Shown: in pieces, positions 38,634-50,129 of the stretch | Layout of the letters: every line of letters begins with the position of its first letter | Numbering within the stretch: position 1 is the stretch's first letter | NCBI GenBank assembly: GCA_947258975.1 | Contig: CAMYKK010000003.1 | Location: forward strand, 150,503 to 214,502 | Direction: 5' to 3' | DNA length: 64,000 nucleotides | From: an uncultured Gammaproteobacteria bacterium | GTDB lineage: Bacteria > Pseudomonadota > Gammaproteobacteria > Arenicellales > JAANXG01 | Notes under the pieces: model-generated | Told to the model about the DNA's origin: nothing | The model's input: only the letters and a program-made list of their open reading frames with translations | The model's database searches: none | Position numbers and translations under genes: made by a program

Positions 38634-39332
38634 ATGACGCAGAAACAAAACTTTGATCAGACCGAGAATCTGCAGGACGAGCAGCGTATCATCGAGTATT
38701 TGCGCGGTCACCGGGATTTTCTGGACCGGCATCCGGACCTGCTTGTCGACATGCATGTGCCGCATGAGTCGGGCAGCGGCTTATCACTAATTGAACGGCA
38801 GGTCGACGCTCTGCGTGAGGAAAATGCAGCGCTGAGGACGAAGTTGCGCACGTTGATCGAGACCGCGAAGCGGAACGAGTCTCTTAATCAGCAACTATAC
38901 AAGGTATTGCTGATGGCAATCGTTCAGAGCGATCTGGACACCGCGTTAGAGGTGTTGCCAGACACAATCAAAGAGCAGTTCGATCTGCCGTTGGTGGTCA
39001 TTCGAATCGCGAACGATGATCGCGAGATGGGCGCGCGTATTGAAATGGCTGACAAATCCGATATCCACTACCAACAAGTACATGCGCGTGTTGCTCACGG
39101 AAAAAGCGTTTGCGATGATCGTCTTCCGACGCAGGTCCTGAAGTACTTGTTCGCCGACCAATCGGAGCAGGTGGGTTCCTGTGTATTAGTGCCGTTGGGT
39201 TTTGGTGACCCGTTAGGCGTGCTTGCGCTCGCATCGTCGGACGAAAATCGATTCCGCGCCGATCTCGGCACATTGTTCCTAGATCGCATGGGCGTTGTCA
39301 TTGGAGTGGTTTTGAAACGTCTGCTCGGCTGA
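38634..39332 (+). CDS. DUF484 family protein
   Basis: IIEYLRGHRDFLDRHPDLLVDMHVPHESGSGLSLIERQVDALRE; between dapF and xerC as in other gammaproteobacteria. Confidence 0.88.
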   Translation: MTQKQNFDQTENLQDEQRIIEYLRGHRDFLDRHPDLLVDMHVPHESGSGLSLIERQVDALREENAALRTKLRTLIETAKRNESLNQQLYKVLLMAIVQSDLDTALEVLPDTIKEQFDLPLVVIRIANDDREMGARIEMADKSDIHYQQVHARVAHGKSVCDDRLPTQVLKYLFADQSEQVGSCVLVPLGFGDPLGVLALASSDENRFRADLGTLFLDRMGVVIGVVLKRLLG

Positions 39333-39338
39333 ATATCG

Positions 39339-40241
39339 GTGTTGCCGGGATCCCAAAAACGATTGGCCGATTTCTTGGAGTATCTAGGCATTGAGCGGCG
39401 TATGTCTAAACACACACAATCTGCTTATGCCCGGGATCTAAAAAGCTTAACCGCATATTGCGATGGGCTAGGGTGCGCCGCATGGCGGGAACTTGACGTG
39501 CACCGCGCGCGTTTATTTGTCATCCACTTACACAAATCCGGCTTATCGGGGCGAAGCATACAACGCGCGCTGTCGGCGGCGCGTAGTTTCTTTCGCTACC
39601 TGATCCGCGAGCGGGCAATCGAGAACAATCCCTTCACCGGTATCCGTGCCCCGAAATCCGAGCAGCGTTTGCCCACGGCATTAACCGTGGACCAAGCGTC
39701 CTTGCTCGTCGCGGTGAAAGCGAAAGACCCACTGGCGTTGCGGGATCGTGCGATCATGGAGTTATTTTATTCATCGGGACTGCGGTTGTCGGAGTTGATC
39801 GGCCTCGATCTACCGCAACTGGACCAACAGCAGGCTTTGGTGCGAGTTAGCGGTAAAGGCGGCAAAACACGGGAGGTTCCCGTGGGGCGTCTGGCCATGC
39901 GCGCCATCGCCGAGTGGCTGCCGCAACGCGCGCGCTTGAGCAACGCCGACGAAGCGGCATTTTTCGTAACCAGGAACGGGAAACGTATGACGCCACGGGG
40001 GGTACAACAGCGCATCAAGTACTGGGGGAAACGCCAGGGGTTGGATGTGTCAGTGCACCCGCATGTGCTGCGCCACAGTTTCGCGAGTCATTTGTTGGAA
40101 TCCAGTGGCGAGCTTAGAGCGGTTCAGGAACTGCTGGGCCATGCCAACATCAGTACCACCCAAGTGTATACCCATTTGGATTATCAACATTTAGCACAGG
40201 TCTACGACCGCGCGCATCCAAGGGCCAAAAAAAAGGATTAG
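39339..40241 (+). CDS. xerC: Tyrosine recombinase XerC
   Basis: SGKGGKTREVPV, HVLRHSFASHLLESSGELRAVQELLGHANISTTQVYTHLD. Confidence 0.93.
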   Translation: MLPGSQKRLADFLEYLGIERRMSKHTQSAYARDLKSLTAYCDGLGCAAWRELDVHRARLFVIHLHKSGLSGRSIQRALSAARSFFRYLIRERAIENNPFTGIRAPKSEQRLPTALTVDQASLLVAVKAKDPLALRDRAIMELFYSSGLRLSELIGLDLPQLDQQQALVRVSGKGGKTREVPVGRLAMRAIAEWLPQRARLSNADEAAFFVTRNGKRMTPRGVQQRIKYWGKRQGLDVSVHPHVLRHSFASHLLESSGELRAVQELLGHANISTTQVYTHLDYQHLAQVYDRAHPRAKKKD

Positions 40242-40406
40242 CAGTCGCCCTGGGAATTCTCAGCTTGCCCATGGCGGGTGGCCGGCTTCATCAGGAGTAT
40301 GCGGACTCCCGCCACGCACGTGGCGCGAGCGCAGCGACAAGAGGAGTCAGAAGTGCATGGCACGTACTCAAGGGATAATGACACGCTGAACCGAGTGGCC
40401 ATTCCC

Positions 40407-40468
40407 GGGACACGCCGTCAATACCTCCATGTAGGCTCGGCGCCAGCATCCTTGCTGGCGACGGTCCC
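40407..40468 (+). repeat. REP-like double stem-loop element
   Basis: GGGACACGCCGTCAATACCTCCATGTAGGCTCGGCGCCAGCATCCTTGCTGGCGACGGTCCC with perfect inner hairpin CGCCAGCA-TCCT-TGCTGGCG and complementary ends. Confidence 0.65.
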
Positions 40469-40778
40469 GCAAATTCTCCCTCAATTCAGCACTTTTTGGC
40501 CCCGGTAAGGCTTGAGTAAGTGCCATTCGAGTCAGAAGTATAATAACAGGCACATCTGCGGGGATGGTCGTGCCGGATTGTAATCGCTTGCGACTCATAG
40601 ATGATTAGCTTGACTTAAGTGAGTTATGATACGCGATGCGCCGTCGGAATATCCGCGCGGCAGTGGGACCATCGCTCAGCGGGGACCCAAAATTTGTATT
40701 CGGTCATCCCATGGTAGCCGTGTCGTGACATCAAACGTTACCACGGTGCAACCACACCCAGCATGATAAGGGGAAATT

Positions 40779-42788
40779 ATGTCGTTCGAAGCATTGATTC
40801 CAACTCTTCTTGGCGTAGGCGGGTTGTTCGCAGCATACAAGATCTTCCAAATGGTCCTGGAATACGACCCGGGTAGCGGTAAAGTCATTGAGATAGGTGA
40901 AGCCATACATAAAGGTGCGATGGTGTTCATGCGCCGCGAATACAAGGTACTGGCGATTTTCTCGGCAGTGGTGATCGTCCTCATTCTATTCTCGCCGCTG
41001 GGTTGGCGCACCGCGTTCGCGTTCATCGTCGGAGCGCTGTGTTCGGCGGGCGCAGGTTATATCGGCATGTACACCGCCACCCAGGCAAACGTACGCACCA
41101 CGACCGCCGCCCATGACAAGGGTGCCCCGGAGGCATTGACGGTGGCTTTCTTCGGGGGCTCCATCATGGGGCTCACGGTTGCGGCCATGGGACTGTTTGG
41201 ATTGGGGCTGCTCTATTTGTTTTTCGGCGGCGACCCACACACCGCTCACGTGATCCATGGGTTTGGCATGGGGGCCTCCTCGGTGGCGCTGTTCTCGCGT
41301 GTCGGCGGCGGTATTTTTACCAAGAGCGCCGACGTGGGCGCGGATCTCGTGGGTAAGGTGGAAGCGGGGATCCCCGAGGACGACCCACGCAACCCCGGGG
41401 TTATAGCCGACAATGTGGGAGACAACGTGGGAGACGTAGCCGGCATGGGATCGGACATTTTTGAGTCCTACTGCGGCGCCATGATCGCCACCATAGCCAT
41501 TGCCTCGACGATGGGTACGGCGGATTTGGAGTTGGTCGGACCGCAATCGACATTGATGTTTCTGCCATTGATGATGGCCTCGGTAGGCTTATTGTGTTCC
41601 ATCGGCGGGATCTATCTGGTACGGCGATATTCAAGCAAGTCACCGGAAGTCGCTTTGCGCATCGGCACCGTGGGTGCATCGGTGTTGTTTATCGTCGCCG
41701 CGTTTTTGGTGATCGCCGTTTCCGATGCCAGCATGCGGGTGTGGGTTTCGGTGCTGGTGGGGGCCATCGGCGGCATTATTATCGGTCTGGTCACCGAGTA
41801 TTACACCGCCGGTCCTCCGGTTCGCAAAATAGCCGAGGGCGGAGAAACCGGCCCGGCCACGGTGATGATTGCCGGTATCGCCACCGGTATGGAATCGGTC
41901 GTCGTGCCGTTGCTGTCACTCAGCGCCATTATTCTCATCTCGAGTCAGCTCTCGGGGCTTTACGGAGTCGGCATCGCCGCAGTGGGCATGCTCGCCACGG
42001 TCGGCATCACCATGGCCATCGATGCCTATGGGCCGGTGGCGGACAATGCCGGCGGTATCGCTGAGATGGCCGGCTTGGGCGAGGACACGCGTAAGATCAC
42101 CGATTCGTTGGACGAACTCGGCAATACCACCGCCGCTATCGGCAAGGGATTCGCCATCGGCGCCGCGGCGCTGGCGGCGCTGGCCATCATTACCGCCTAC
42201 ATCGCGGTGGTGTCGAACCGGATCGCGGATTTCAGCCTGCAAATCAATAACCCCTGGGTGCTTGCCGGTATGTTCATCGGCGGAATCTTTCCGTTTCTGG
42301 TCGGTAGTATGACGATGAAAGCGGTGGGCGACGCCGCGTTCGACATGATCAAAGAAATTCGTCGACAATTTAGGGAGATCCCCGGGTTGCTGGAAGGTGA
42401 GGCGCAACCGGACAACGAGCGTTGTATAGAGATCGCCACCGATGCCGCACTCAAGCGGATGGTGCCGCCTGGGGTGCTGGCGGTATCCGCTCCGGTGGTG
42501 GTTGGTTTCGTCCTCGGCCCCGAATCCTTGGGCGGTATGCTCGCGGGCGCACTGCTTGGTTGCGTACTATTAGCCCTTACCATGGCGAATGCAGGCGGGG
42601 CGTGGGATAACGCCAAGAAATATGTGGAGCGCGGAAATCTGGGCGGCAAAGGATCCGATACCCACAAAGCGACGGTGGTCGGCGATACGGTCGGCGATCC
42701 ATTCAAAGATACGTCGGGACCGTCAATGAACATCTTGATCAATGTAATGGCGATCGTGAGCCTGGTTATCGCACCGTTGCTCGGTTAG
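40779..42788 (+). CDS. hppA: Membrane-bound proton/sodium-translocating pyrophosphatase
   Basis: [80 protein letters not shown]. Confidence 0.96.
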   Translation: MSFEALIPTLLGVGGLFAAYKIFQMVLEYDPGSGKVIEIGEAIHKGAMVFMRREYKVLAIFSAVVIVLILFSPLGWRTAFAFIVGALCSAGAGYIGMYTATQANVRTTTAAHDKGAPEALTVAFFGGSIMGLTVAAMGLFGLGLLYLFFGGDPHTAHVIHGFGMGASSVALFSRVGGGIFTKSADVGADLVGKVEAGIPEDDPRNPGVIADNVGDNVGDVAGMGSDIFESYCGAMIATIAIASTMGTADLELVGPQSTLMFLPLMMASVGLLCSIGGIYLVRRYSSKSPEVALRIGTVGASVLFIVAAFLVIAVSDASMRVWVSVLVGAIGGIIIGLVTEYYTAGPPVRKIAEGGETGPATVMIAGIATGMESVVVPLLSLSAIILISSQLSGLYGVGIAAVGMLATVGITMAIDAYGPVADNAGGIAEMAGLGEDTRKITDSLDELGNTTAAIGKGFAIGAAALAALAIITAYIAVVSNRIADFSLQINNPWVLAGMFIGGIFPFLVGSMTMKAVGDAAFDMIKEIRRQFREIPGLLEGEAQPDNERCIEIATDAALKRMVPPGVLAVSAPVVVGFVLGPESLGGMLAGALLGCVLLALTMANAGGAWDNAKKYVERGNLGGKGSDTHKATVVGDTVGDPFKDTSGPSMNILINVMAIVSLVIAPLLG

Positions 42789-42850
42789 TACGAAGGATCC
42801 CGGAAATCGGCGAAGAGGCCTGCGCTGCGCGTAGTCGCAGGGTCGGGCGT
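42789..42850 (+). repeat. Dispersed repeat, copy C (abuts hppA stop)
   Basis: GAAGGATCCCGGAAATCGGCGAAGAGGCCTGCGCTGCGCGTAGTCGCAGGGTCGGGCGT. Confidence 0.75.
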
Positions 42851-42958
42851 GCGCGCGGCGCTGTGGGTCTGCTCGGCGCGCAGCCATGTATAGAGGGACA
42901 CGGGGCGCTGGTAGCCTCGATCAGGGTAACGGCACGTGCGGCGCCGGCAATATGCGGT

Positions 42959-43159
42959 TTAGCCGATAGATCCGAATCGTGTGCCCGCCTCGAATCCGAA
43001 AATCGAACCTAGATCAAGATCTTTGATGAGCTTGTCAACCGCTGCCTGACCGTGTTCCCGGTGCACTTCGGCCAAGATCAAACGCGCCGAGTTGCGGTTG
43101 TAAAAACCGCCAAAATCGGCTTGCACCTGTAACAATTCGTAGGCCTTATCGAGGGTCAT
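42959..43159 (-). CDS. Small conserved-looking hypothetical protein
   Basis: MTLDKAYELLQVQADFGGFYNRNSARLILAEVHREHGQAAVDKLIKDLDL; compact 66-aa ORF downstream of pfp on the same strand. Confidence 0.6.
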   Translation of the reverse strand: MTLDKAYELLQVQADFGGFYNRNSARLILAEVHREHGQAAVDKLIKDLDLGSIFGFEAGTRFGSIG

Positions 43160-43223
43160 TGCGTAGCTGCTCGATGAGCATGAGCGATACTACGGCGTTA
43201 AAGTGGCCGTTCAGGTGCATCGC

Positions 43224-44495
43224 TCAGACGATGAACTGTTCTTTTAGCTTCTTCGTTACCAGCTTGTTCTTGAGCCGAATATATTGCGGCAAGCCGTTTC
43301 TATACGGGGGGTAATCCTCACCCTTGATGAGCGGTGTCAAATATTCGCGACATTTGTCGGTGATGCCGAAACCATCCCGGGTAATGAAAGTTTTTGGCAT
43401 CATTTTTTCGACATTGGCGATTTTGTGCAACGGCGCCTTTACAATTTTCCATTTGTAGGGTTTGTTGGATACACGTTGGATCGCCGGCATCACCGCATTC
43501 TCACCTTTCAAAGCCATCCTTACCGCTTCGCGACCTATGGCGTAGGCCTGGTCGACATCGGTCCTGGATGCGATGTGACGCGCGGCCCGTTGCAGGTAGT
43601 CGGCTACCGCCCAGTGATATTTCAGATCCAGGTCCTGTTTGACCATGCCTGCCACCACCGGTGCCACGCCCCCGAGTTGCGCGTGACCGAAGGCATCCTG
43701 CAAACCTTGATCAGATAGAAACCTGTCGTCAGGCCCCTTCAGACCCTCGGAGACCACCACCGACACGTAGCCGTGTTTGGTTACCAGCTGATCGACCTTA
43801 TTCATGAATTTCTGGCGGTCAAATCGAACCTCCGGAAACAAGATCAATATCGGGATCTCGGTGTCTGCGCTCGACGCCAGCCCGCCGGCTGCGGCGATCC
43901 ATCCGGCATGGCGGCCCATCACTTCGAGTATGAATACCTTGGTGGATGTCTTTGCCATGCTGGCAACATCGAAGCTGGCCTCGCGTGTCGAGACCGCAAT
44001 GTATTTCGCCACCGAGCCGAATCCCGGGCAATTGTCCGTGATAGGCAGGTCATTATCGACCGTCTTAGGGGCATGAATGGCCTGGATCGGATATCCCATG
44101 GTCTCCGCAAGTTGCGACACCTTCAGGCATGTGTCCGCCGAATCGCCCCCGCCGTTATAGAAAAAATATCCGATGTTGTGGGCTGCGAATACCTCGATCA
44201 ACCTTTCGTACTCGCGTCTGTTTTCTTCCAGGCTCTTGAGTTTGTAGCGGCAGGATCCAAACGCACCGGATGGCGTATGACGCAGCGCGGCGATGGCCCG
44301 TGGCCTCTCCCGGCTGGTATCAATGAGATCCTCGCTCAGGGCGCCGATAATCCCGTTGTGCCCGGCGTAGACTTTACCGATCTTATTCTGGTGTTTGCGC
44401 GCGGTCTCGATCACACCGCAGGCGGTGGCGTTAATGACTGCAGTGACTCCGCCGGATTGGGCGTAAAACGCATTTTTAGGCCTAACTTTTGGCAT
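43224..44495 (-). CDS. pfp: Pyrophosphate-dependent 6-phosphofructokinase
   Basis: YAQSGGVTAVINATACGVIE, FYNGGGDSADTCLKVS, KTVDNDLPITDNCPGFGS, EVMGRHAGWIAAAGGLA. Confidence 0.92.
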   Translation of the reverse strand: MPKVRPKNAFYAQSGGVTAVINATACGVIETARKHQNKIGKVYAGHNGIIGALSEDLIDTSRERPRAIAALRHTPSGAFGSCRYKLKSLEENRREYERLIEVFAAHNIGYFFYNGGGDSADTCLKVSQLAETMGYPIQAIHAPKTVDNDLPITDNCPGFGSVAKYIAVSTREASFDVASMAKTSTKVFILEVMGRHAGWIAAAGGLASSADTEIPILILFPEVRFDRQKFMNKVDQLVTKHGYVSVVVSEGLKGPDDRFLSDQGLQDAFGHAQLGGVAPVVAGMVKQDLDLKYHWAVADYLQRAARHIASRTDVDQAYAIGREAVRMALKGENAVMPAIQRVSNKPYKWKIVKAPLHKIANVEKMMPKTFITRDGFGITDKCREYLTPLIKGEDYPPYRNGLPQYIRLKNKLVTKKLKEQFIV

Positions 44496-44541
44496 GATTC
44501 CCCTCTTGTTGACGATTGAAGCGCGAGCACAACTATTTGAA

Positions 44542-44910
44542 CTACAGGTCTTTTCCTGTGGAGCCCGAGGATACGCCCTCACGCTCGCGCTCGCTATCTG
44601 ACTGGACTTGCAACAACGTAGACACACACGTACCGATGTCGTTGTACCGGCTGTGGCCGGTGCTGAACTGATCACCGGGCGCGTAGAAAAACTGGCATCG
44701 AAACTCATCAGATGCGGATTTAGCCACCACAAAGCTGCAATTCCGCACCTGCCAAAATACCGCTGGGCACTCGGTCAATTCGTTCGATGCGGGATCCAAG
44801 CGCAACTCGACATCTGCAAGGTGGACCTCCACCGATTCCTTGAATCGCAGTTGCAAAAGATCTTTTATGATATCGAGTTCAGAGTCGGAAAAATTAGAAA
44901 TTACAGACAT
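44542..44910 (-). CDS. Hypothetical protein
   Basis: MSVISNFSDSELDIIKDLLQLRFKESVEVHLADVELRLDP; upstream of pfp on the same strand. Confidence 0.55.
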   Translation of the reverse strand: MSVISNFSDSELDIIKDLLQLRFKESVEVHLADVELRLDPASNELTECPAVFWQVRNCSFVVAKSASDEFRCQFFYAPGDQFSTGHSRYNDIGTCVSTLLQVQSDSEREREGVSSGSTGKDL

Positions 44911-44952
44911 CTGATTGCCTCCAGCACGTATTTTTCCCATATTACAGAGAAT

Positions 44953-45130
44953 CTGCAAGCGTTGTGGATATCAAAGCTGTTGGTGCCGGGATAGGGGACA
45001 TTGATAGATTTCTGGTTTTGGACCATTGCGGCCCGGCCGGATTGCAAGCATTGTGGACGCCAAAGCGGTTGGTGCCGGGAACGGGTGCGTTTATAGTTCT
45101 CCGGTCTTGGCACTTTGCGCACCGCGTGGA
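44953..45130. repeat. Two-unit 89-bp imperfect direct tandem repeat
   Basis: Units 44953-45041 and 45042-45130 align end to end without gaps, sharing TGCAAGC(G/A)TTGTGGA...AAAGC(T/G)GTTGGTGCCGGGA. Confidence 0.85.
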
Positions 45131-45144
45131 TAATGAGACGATAA

Positions 45145-46194
<1,050 letters not shown>

Positions 46195-46233
46195 GTATCA
46201 CAGGAAAGTACATCACGGAGAGTGACACGGCCG

Positions 46234-46629
46234 ATGTCTAAGGGAAAACCGACGCCAACCGACATCACGCTCCACCAGCAATCACGGGTGCTGGAGATCG
46301 AATTCGACGACGGCAGCCAGTTTGAATTGCCCTGTGAGTATTTGCGTGTCTACTCGCCGTCTGCGGAAGTTCGTGGGCACGGTCCGGGACAGGAAGTACT
46401 GCAGATCGGCAAAGAGAAGGTCAATATTGCGGCTGTCGAGCCGGTCGGCGCCTACGCGGTCATGCTGCGTTTCGACGACGGACACGATACCGGAATATTT
46501 TCTTGGGAGACCCTGTATGAACTGGGGGCAAATCGCAAGGCGTACTGGGCGGATTACCTCCAGCGTTTGGCTGATGCCGGTCACCACAGGGAGTCCCAGG
46601 CCTATGACGAGAAGATGAGCGGTGACTGA
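46234..46629 (+). CDS. DUF971 family protein
   Basis: [31 protein letters not shown]...[19 protein letters not shown]. Confidence 0.88.
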   Translation: MSKGKPTPTDITLHQQSRVLEIEFDDGSQFELPCEYLRVYSPSAEVRGHGPGQEVLQIGKEKVNIAAVEPVGAYAVMLRFDDGHDTGIFSWETLYELGANRKAYWADYLQRLADAGHHRESQAYDEKMSGD

Positions 46630-47380
46630 GCCGGATCGCGACAACACCACCCATTTCGGTTTTCGGGATGTGCTGGAGAAGGACAAGCCACGCCTGGTTG
46701 CCGAGGTCTTCCGTTCGGTCGCCGATAAATACGACTTAATGAACGATCTGATGTCGTTCGGTGTGCATCGAGCCTGGAAGCAATTTGCCGTCGGCTTGAG
46801 CCATGTTCGATCCGGACATCAAGTGTTGGATGTCGCCGCCGGCAGTGGCGATCTCGCGGGCAGATTTGCCCGGTTGGTGGGCAGTTCGGGGATGGTCGTG
46901 TCTACCGACATCAGCGAGGCGATGTTGCAACGTGGACGCAAGCGCCTCACCGACGTTGGCATCGTCGGCAATGTGTTGTATGTCCAGGCGGATGCCGAGT
47001 ACCTGCCGTTTCGTGACAATTTGTTTCACTGTGTCAGCATCGGATTTGGATTGCGCAACGTGACGCACCAGCAAGTTGCGTTGCAGTCTATGTATCGGTG
47101 CTTACGACCAGGAGGCCGGGTACTCGTCCTTGAGTTTTCCCGGCCTACTACAAAATGGCTGCGCAAAGTCTATGACCTGTATTCGTTCAATCTGTTACCC
47201 CAAGTGGGGCGGCTCGTGGTCGGCGACAAAGCCAGTTATCAATATTTAGTCGAGTCGATTCGCAAACAACCGGCTCAGGCCGAATTACAGTCAATGATGG
47301 AAACGGCCGGGTTCGAACGCGTCGCCTATCATAACCTGAGCGGGGGAATTGTCGCGGTGCACACTGGCTATAAGTTCTGA
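46622..47380 (+). CDS. ubiE: Ubiquinone/menaquinone biosynthesis methyltransferase UbiE
   Basis: [47 protein letters not shown]. Confidence 0.96.
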   Translation: MTEPDRDNTTHFGFRDVLEKDKPRLVAEVFRSVADKYDLMNDLMSFGVHRAWKQFAVGLSHVRSGHQVLDVAAGSGDLAGRFARLVGSSGMVVSTDISEAMLQRGRKRLTDVGIVGNVLYVQADAEYLPFRDNLFHCVSIGFGLRNVTHQQVALQSMYRCLRPGGRVLVLEFSRPTTKWLRKVYDLYSFNLLPQVGRLVVGDKASYQYLVESIRKQPAQAELQSMMETAGFERVAYHNLSGGIVAVHTGYKF

Positions 47381-47614
47381 TTCGACATAAACCGGAAACC
47401 TAACCTGCATATTGCCTCAAGGCAGCGACAGGAGGATCAAACAGTTTGTTCGTGATGAAGCAATCGATCAACATCCGGTGCCCCGGTTTGGTGCCGGATG
47501 CTGGACTTAGTCCGGTACCGGGTTGTTCGCCAACGCCTGGGTTTGTGCTTCGCGCAATCCACAGCTACCGCTCCGCATATCATTCCGACGCGACGTCGAG
47601 CCGCGTCATCACTC

Positions 47615-47642
47615 GAGATCCTTGGTGGGATATACCGGCTAA
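47615..47642 (-). repeat. Partial dispersed repeat, copy E (left part)
   Basis: GAGATCCTTGGTGGGATATACCGGCTAA, similar to copies D and F. Confidence 0.45.
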
Positions 47643-47673
47643 CAATGACCAATCGCAGGCGAGCAGTGTCTAA

Positions 47674-48270
47674 ATGATTACCAATTTACTTGCGTCCATC
47701 GGGAGTCGATTTCTGCGTCTGGATCCGGACGCGCTTCAGCGACTCCAGGAGTTCGAGGGAAAGCTCATCTGCCTGGAACTCGCGGGCATTGACAGGAAAC
47801 TGTATTTGTCTGCCGGTGAAACCGGCATTGTGATTCGCGAGGTTTCGGAACACGAACCCGACGTTACGTTGACGGGTTCGCCCATCTCCTTCGCCGAACT
47901 AGGACTGCGGGGCTTGAACGTGACGCTGTTTCGAGAAGGCAAAATGAAGATTAGCGGCGACATCGAGTTAGGCCAAAAAGTGCAGCGATTTATCGAGGAA
48001 GTGGACATCGACTGGGAGGAGGTTCTGTCGCGGTACATCGGTGATCTAGCCGCGCATCAGACTGGGAATCTGTTTCGTGGACTCAACAATTGGCGGCTAA
48101 ACGCGCATCAAACCGCGGAACGAAACGTCTCCGAATTCCTTCAAGAAGAGGTCCGCCTGCTTGCCTCGGCGTCGAGTGTGGCCCGATTTTCGAATGCGGT
48201 GGATGATTTGCGCTCTACGGTGGACCGGCTAGAACAACGGGTGCAACGGCTGCAAGCGCGCTTGTCATGA
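47674..48270 (+). CDS. ubiJ: UbiJ, SCP2-domain ubiquinone biosynthesis factor
   Basis: SCP2-like N-terminus, C-terminal coiled coil, position between ubiE and ubiB. Confidence 0.9.
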   Translation: MITNLLASIGSRFLRLDPDALQRLQEFEGKLICLELAGIDRKLYLSAGETGIVIREVSEHEPDVTLTGSPISFAELGLRGLNVTLFREGKMKISGDIELGQKVQRFIEEVDIDWEEVLSRYIGDLAAHQTGNLFRGLNNWRLNAHQTAERNVSEFLQEEVRLLASASSVARFSNAVDDLRSTVDRLEQRVQRLQARLS

Positions 48271-49922
48271 TACGGCCGCTCCAGTTTGTCAGACTCCTGC
48301 GAATCACTCAGGTGTTTGTGAAACATGGTTTGGATGATTTCGTCGCAGCCATTCACCTGTTTCGTCCGTACCGTTACATTGCCTATTTCATGCCCTGGCG
48401 TTGGCGCCCCTCCATAAGAAAGCCACGCGGTGAACGCTTACGTGAGGCGCTGGAGGAGCTCGGCCCGGTATTCGTGAAGTTCGGTCAGATGTTGTCCACC
48501 CGGCCGGATCTTTTGTCGGTGGATATCGCCATGGAACTCAGCAAACTACAGGATCAAGTCCCCCCATTTCCCGGTGATGCGGCAAGGGCCGTTGTCGAAA
48601 AGGCTTATGGTGCGCCGCTGGAACGACACTTCGCGTCATTCGAGTCACGGCCAATCGCGTCGGCGTCCGTGGCCCAGGTTCACGCGGCGAAACTACTGGA
48701 TGGTACGGATGTGGTCGTTAAGGTGTTGCGTCCCGATATACTAACGGTCATCGAGCGTGATTTGGCATTGCTCTACACGGTGGCGCGGTTGGCGGAGAGA
48801 TATTGGGATGAAGGCCCACGCCTGCGTCCCGTTGACATAGTCGATGAATACAACAAGACCATCCACGATGAACTGGACTTGAGACGGGAAGCGGCGAACG
48901 CTAGTCAGCTGCGTTCCAACTTCGAAAGCTCTGACATTATCTATATTCCGCGAGTGTATTGGGATGTCACCACCCGGGAGGTAATGGTCATGGAGCGTAT
49001 CTATGGTATCCCGATCCGGGATATGGAGGCCTTGAAGGCAGCGGGCATCGATATGCGCAAACTCGCACACGATGGTGTCGAGATATTTTTTACGCAGGCG
49101 TTTCGTGATGGATTTTTCCATGCGGATATGCACCCGGGAAACATCTTCGTCTCGGAGTCGGGCCAGTACCGAGCGGTTGACTTTGGCATTATGGGGACGT
49201 TGGAAGACAAAGATAAGCGTTACCTGGCGGAGAACTTTCTCGGATTTTTCAATCGCGATTATCGGGCGGTGGCCGAGGCTCACCTGCATGCTGGATGGGT
49301 GCCGGCGCACACGCGGGTGGATGAGTTCGAGGCAGCGATTAGAACGGTGTGCGAACCGGTCTTTGCGAAGCCAATCAGTGAGATTTCCTTCGGCAAGCTC
49401 GTCGTGCAACTGTTTCAAACCGCACGGCGCTTCGAGATGCCGATACAGCCACAGCTTGTGTTGCTGCAGAAGACCTTGTTGAACATCGAGGGTCTGGGCC
49501 GGCAGCTGTATCCACAGTTGGATTTGTGGGAGACCGCTAAACCGTACCTCGAGCGCTGGATGCGGCAACAAGTGGGGCCGTTGGCATTTCGTGATGGTCT
49601 CAAGCGTGAATTGCCGAAATGGGGGAGGATGTTGCCTGAAATACCCACACTGGCACATGGCCTGTTGCGTAAATTTCATGATGATGAGACCGCGAGCCGG
49701 CAGCAGGCGGATGAGTTGCGGCGCTTGCGCCGCGAGCTTACCGGGAATCAACGCCGGCAATACATCGGCACGCTGGGCGCCGCGTTGTTGTTGGCGGCCG
49801 CGATCCTGGCGGCATTGGACGGTTACGCCCCGCTGATGCTGCACAACGTGCCGGTGTCCACTTGGGTGTTGGGGGGGCTCGGCGTCTTGCTGCTGATGGT
49901 GAGCTGGCCGAAGGGGAAATAG
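48267..49922 (+). CDS. ubiB: UbiB kinase-like ubiquinone biosynthesis protein
   Basis: LGPVFVKFGQMLSTRPDLLS KxGQ motif, ASVAQVHAAKL, C-terminal transmembrane segments. Confidence 0.95.
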   Translation: MIRPLQFVRLLRITQVFVKHGLDDFVAAIHLFRPYRYIAYFMPWRWRPSIRKPRGERLREALEELGPVFVKFGQMLSTRPDLLSVDIAMELSKLQDQVPPFPGDAARAVVEKAYGAPLERHFASFESRPIASASVAQVHAAKLLDGTDVVVKVLRPDILTVIERDLALLYTVARLAERYWDEGPRLRPVDIVDEYNKTIHDELDLRREAANASQLRSNFESSDIIYIPRVYWDVTTREVMVMERIYGIPIRDMEALKAAGIDMRKLAHDGVEIFFTQAFRDGFFHADMHPGNIFVSESGQYRAVDFGIMGTLEDKDKRYLAENFLGFFNRDYRAVAEAHLHAGWVPAHTRVDEFEAAIRTVCEPVFAKPISEISFGKLVVQLFQTARRFEMPIQPQLVLLQKTLLNIEGLGRQLYPQLDLWETAKPYLERWMRQQVGPLAFRDGLKRELPKWGRMLPEIPTLAHGLLRKFHDDETASRQQADELRRLRRELTGNQRRQYIGTLGAALLLAAAILAALDGYAPLMLHNVPVSTWVLGGLGVLLLMVSWPKGK

Positions 49923-50021
49923 CCGGTCGCAGCCGTGGCCTATGGCGCCCATCCCGATGGAGGTATATATTCCCTCTTACCTTCTGGGGGATTATTCGTT
50001 AGATTAGAGGGCGCTAATATT

Positions 50022-50046
50022 ATACTTGATTAAAACACTGGGTTAT
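50022..50046 (+). promoter_or_regulatory. Candidate IscR type 1 binding site upstream of iscR
   Basis: ATACTTGATTAAAACACTGGGTTAT resembles the 25-bp E. coli type 1 consensus ATASYYGACTRWWWYAGTCRRSTAT. Confidence 0.55.
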
Positions 50047-50129
50047 TTTACAGTTCATTATGACCTGCCCGACCGTTGGCGCGGCGAGTTTCGTACCCGA
50101 GTTGGGCAGTAACCGCGGGAGTTGCAAAT

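Noticed and set aside
39339-40241. Tyrosine recombinase as a sign of an integrated mobile element
   Set aside because: Context dapF-DUF484-xerC is the conserved chromosomal XerC locus, not an integrase at an element end.
48741-49952. 403-aa minus-strand ORF opposite ubiB
   Set aside because: Shadow ORF of the clearly coding UbiB; no recognisable domain.
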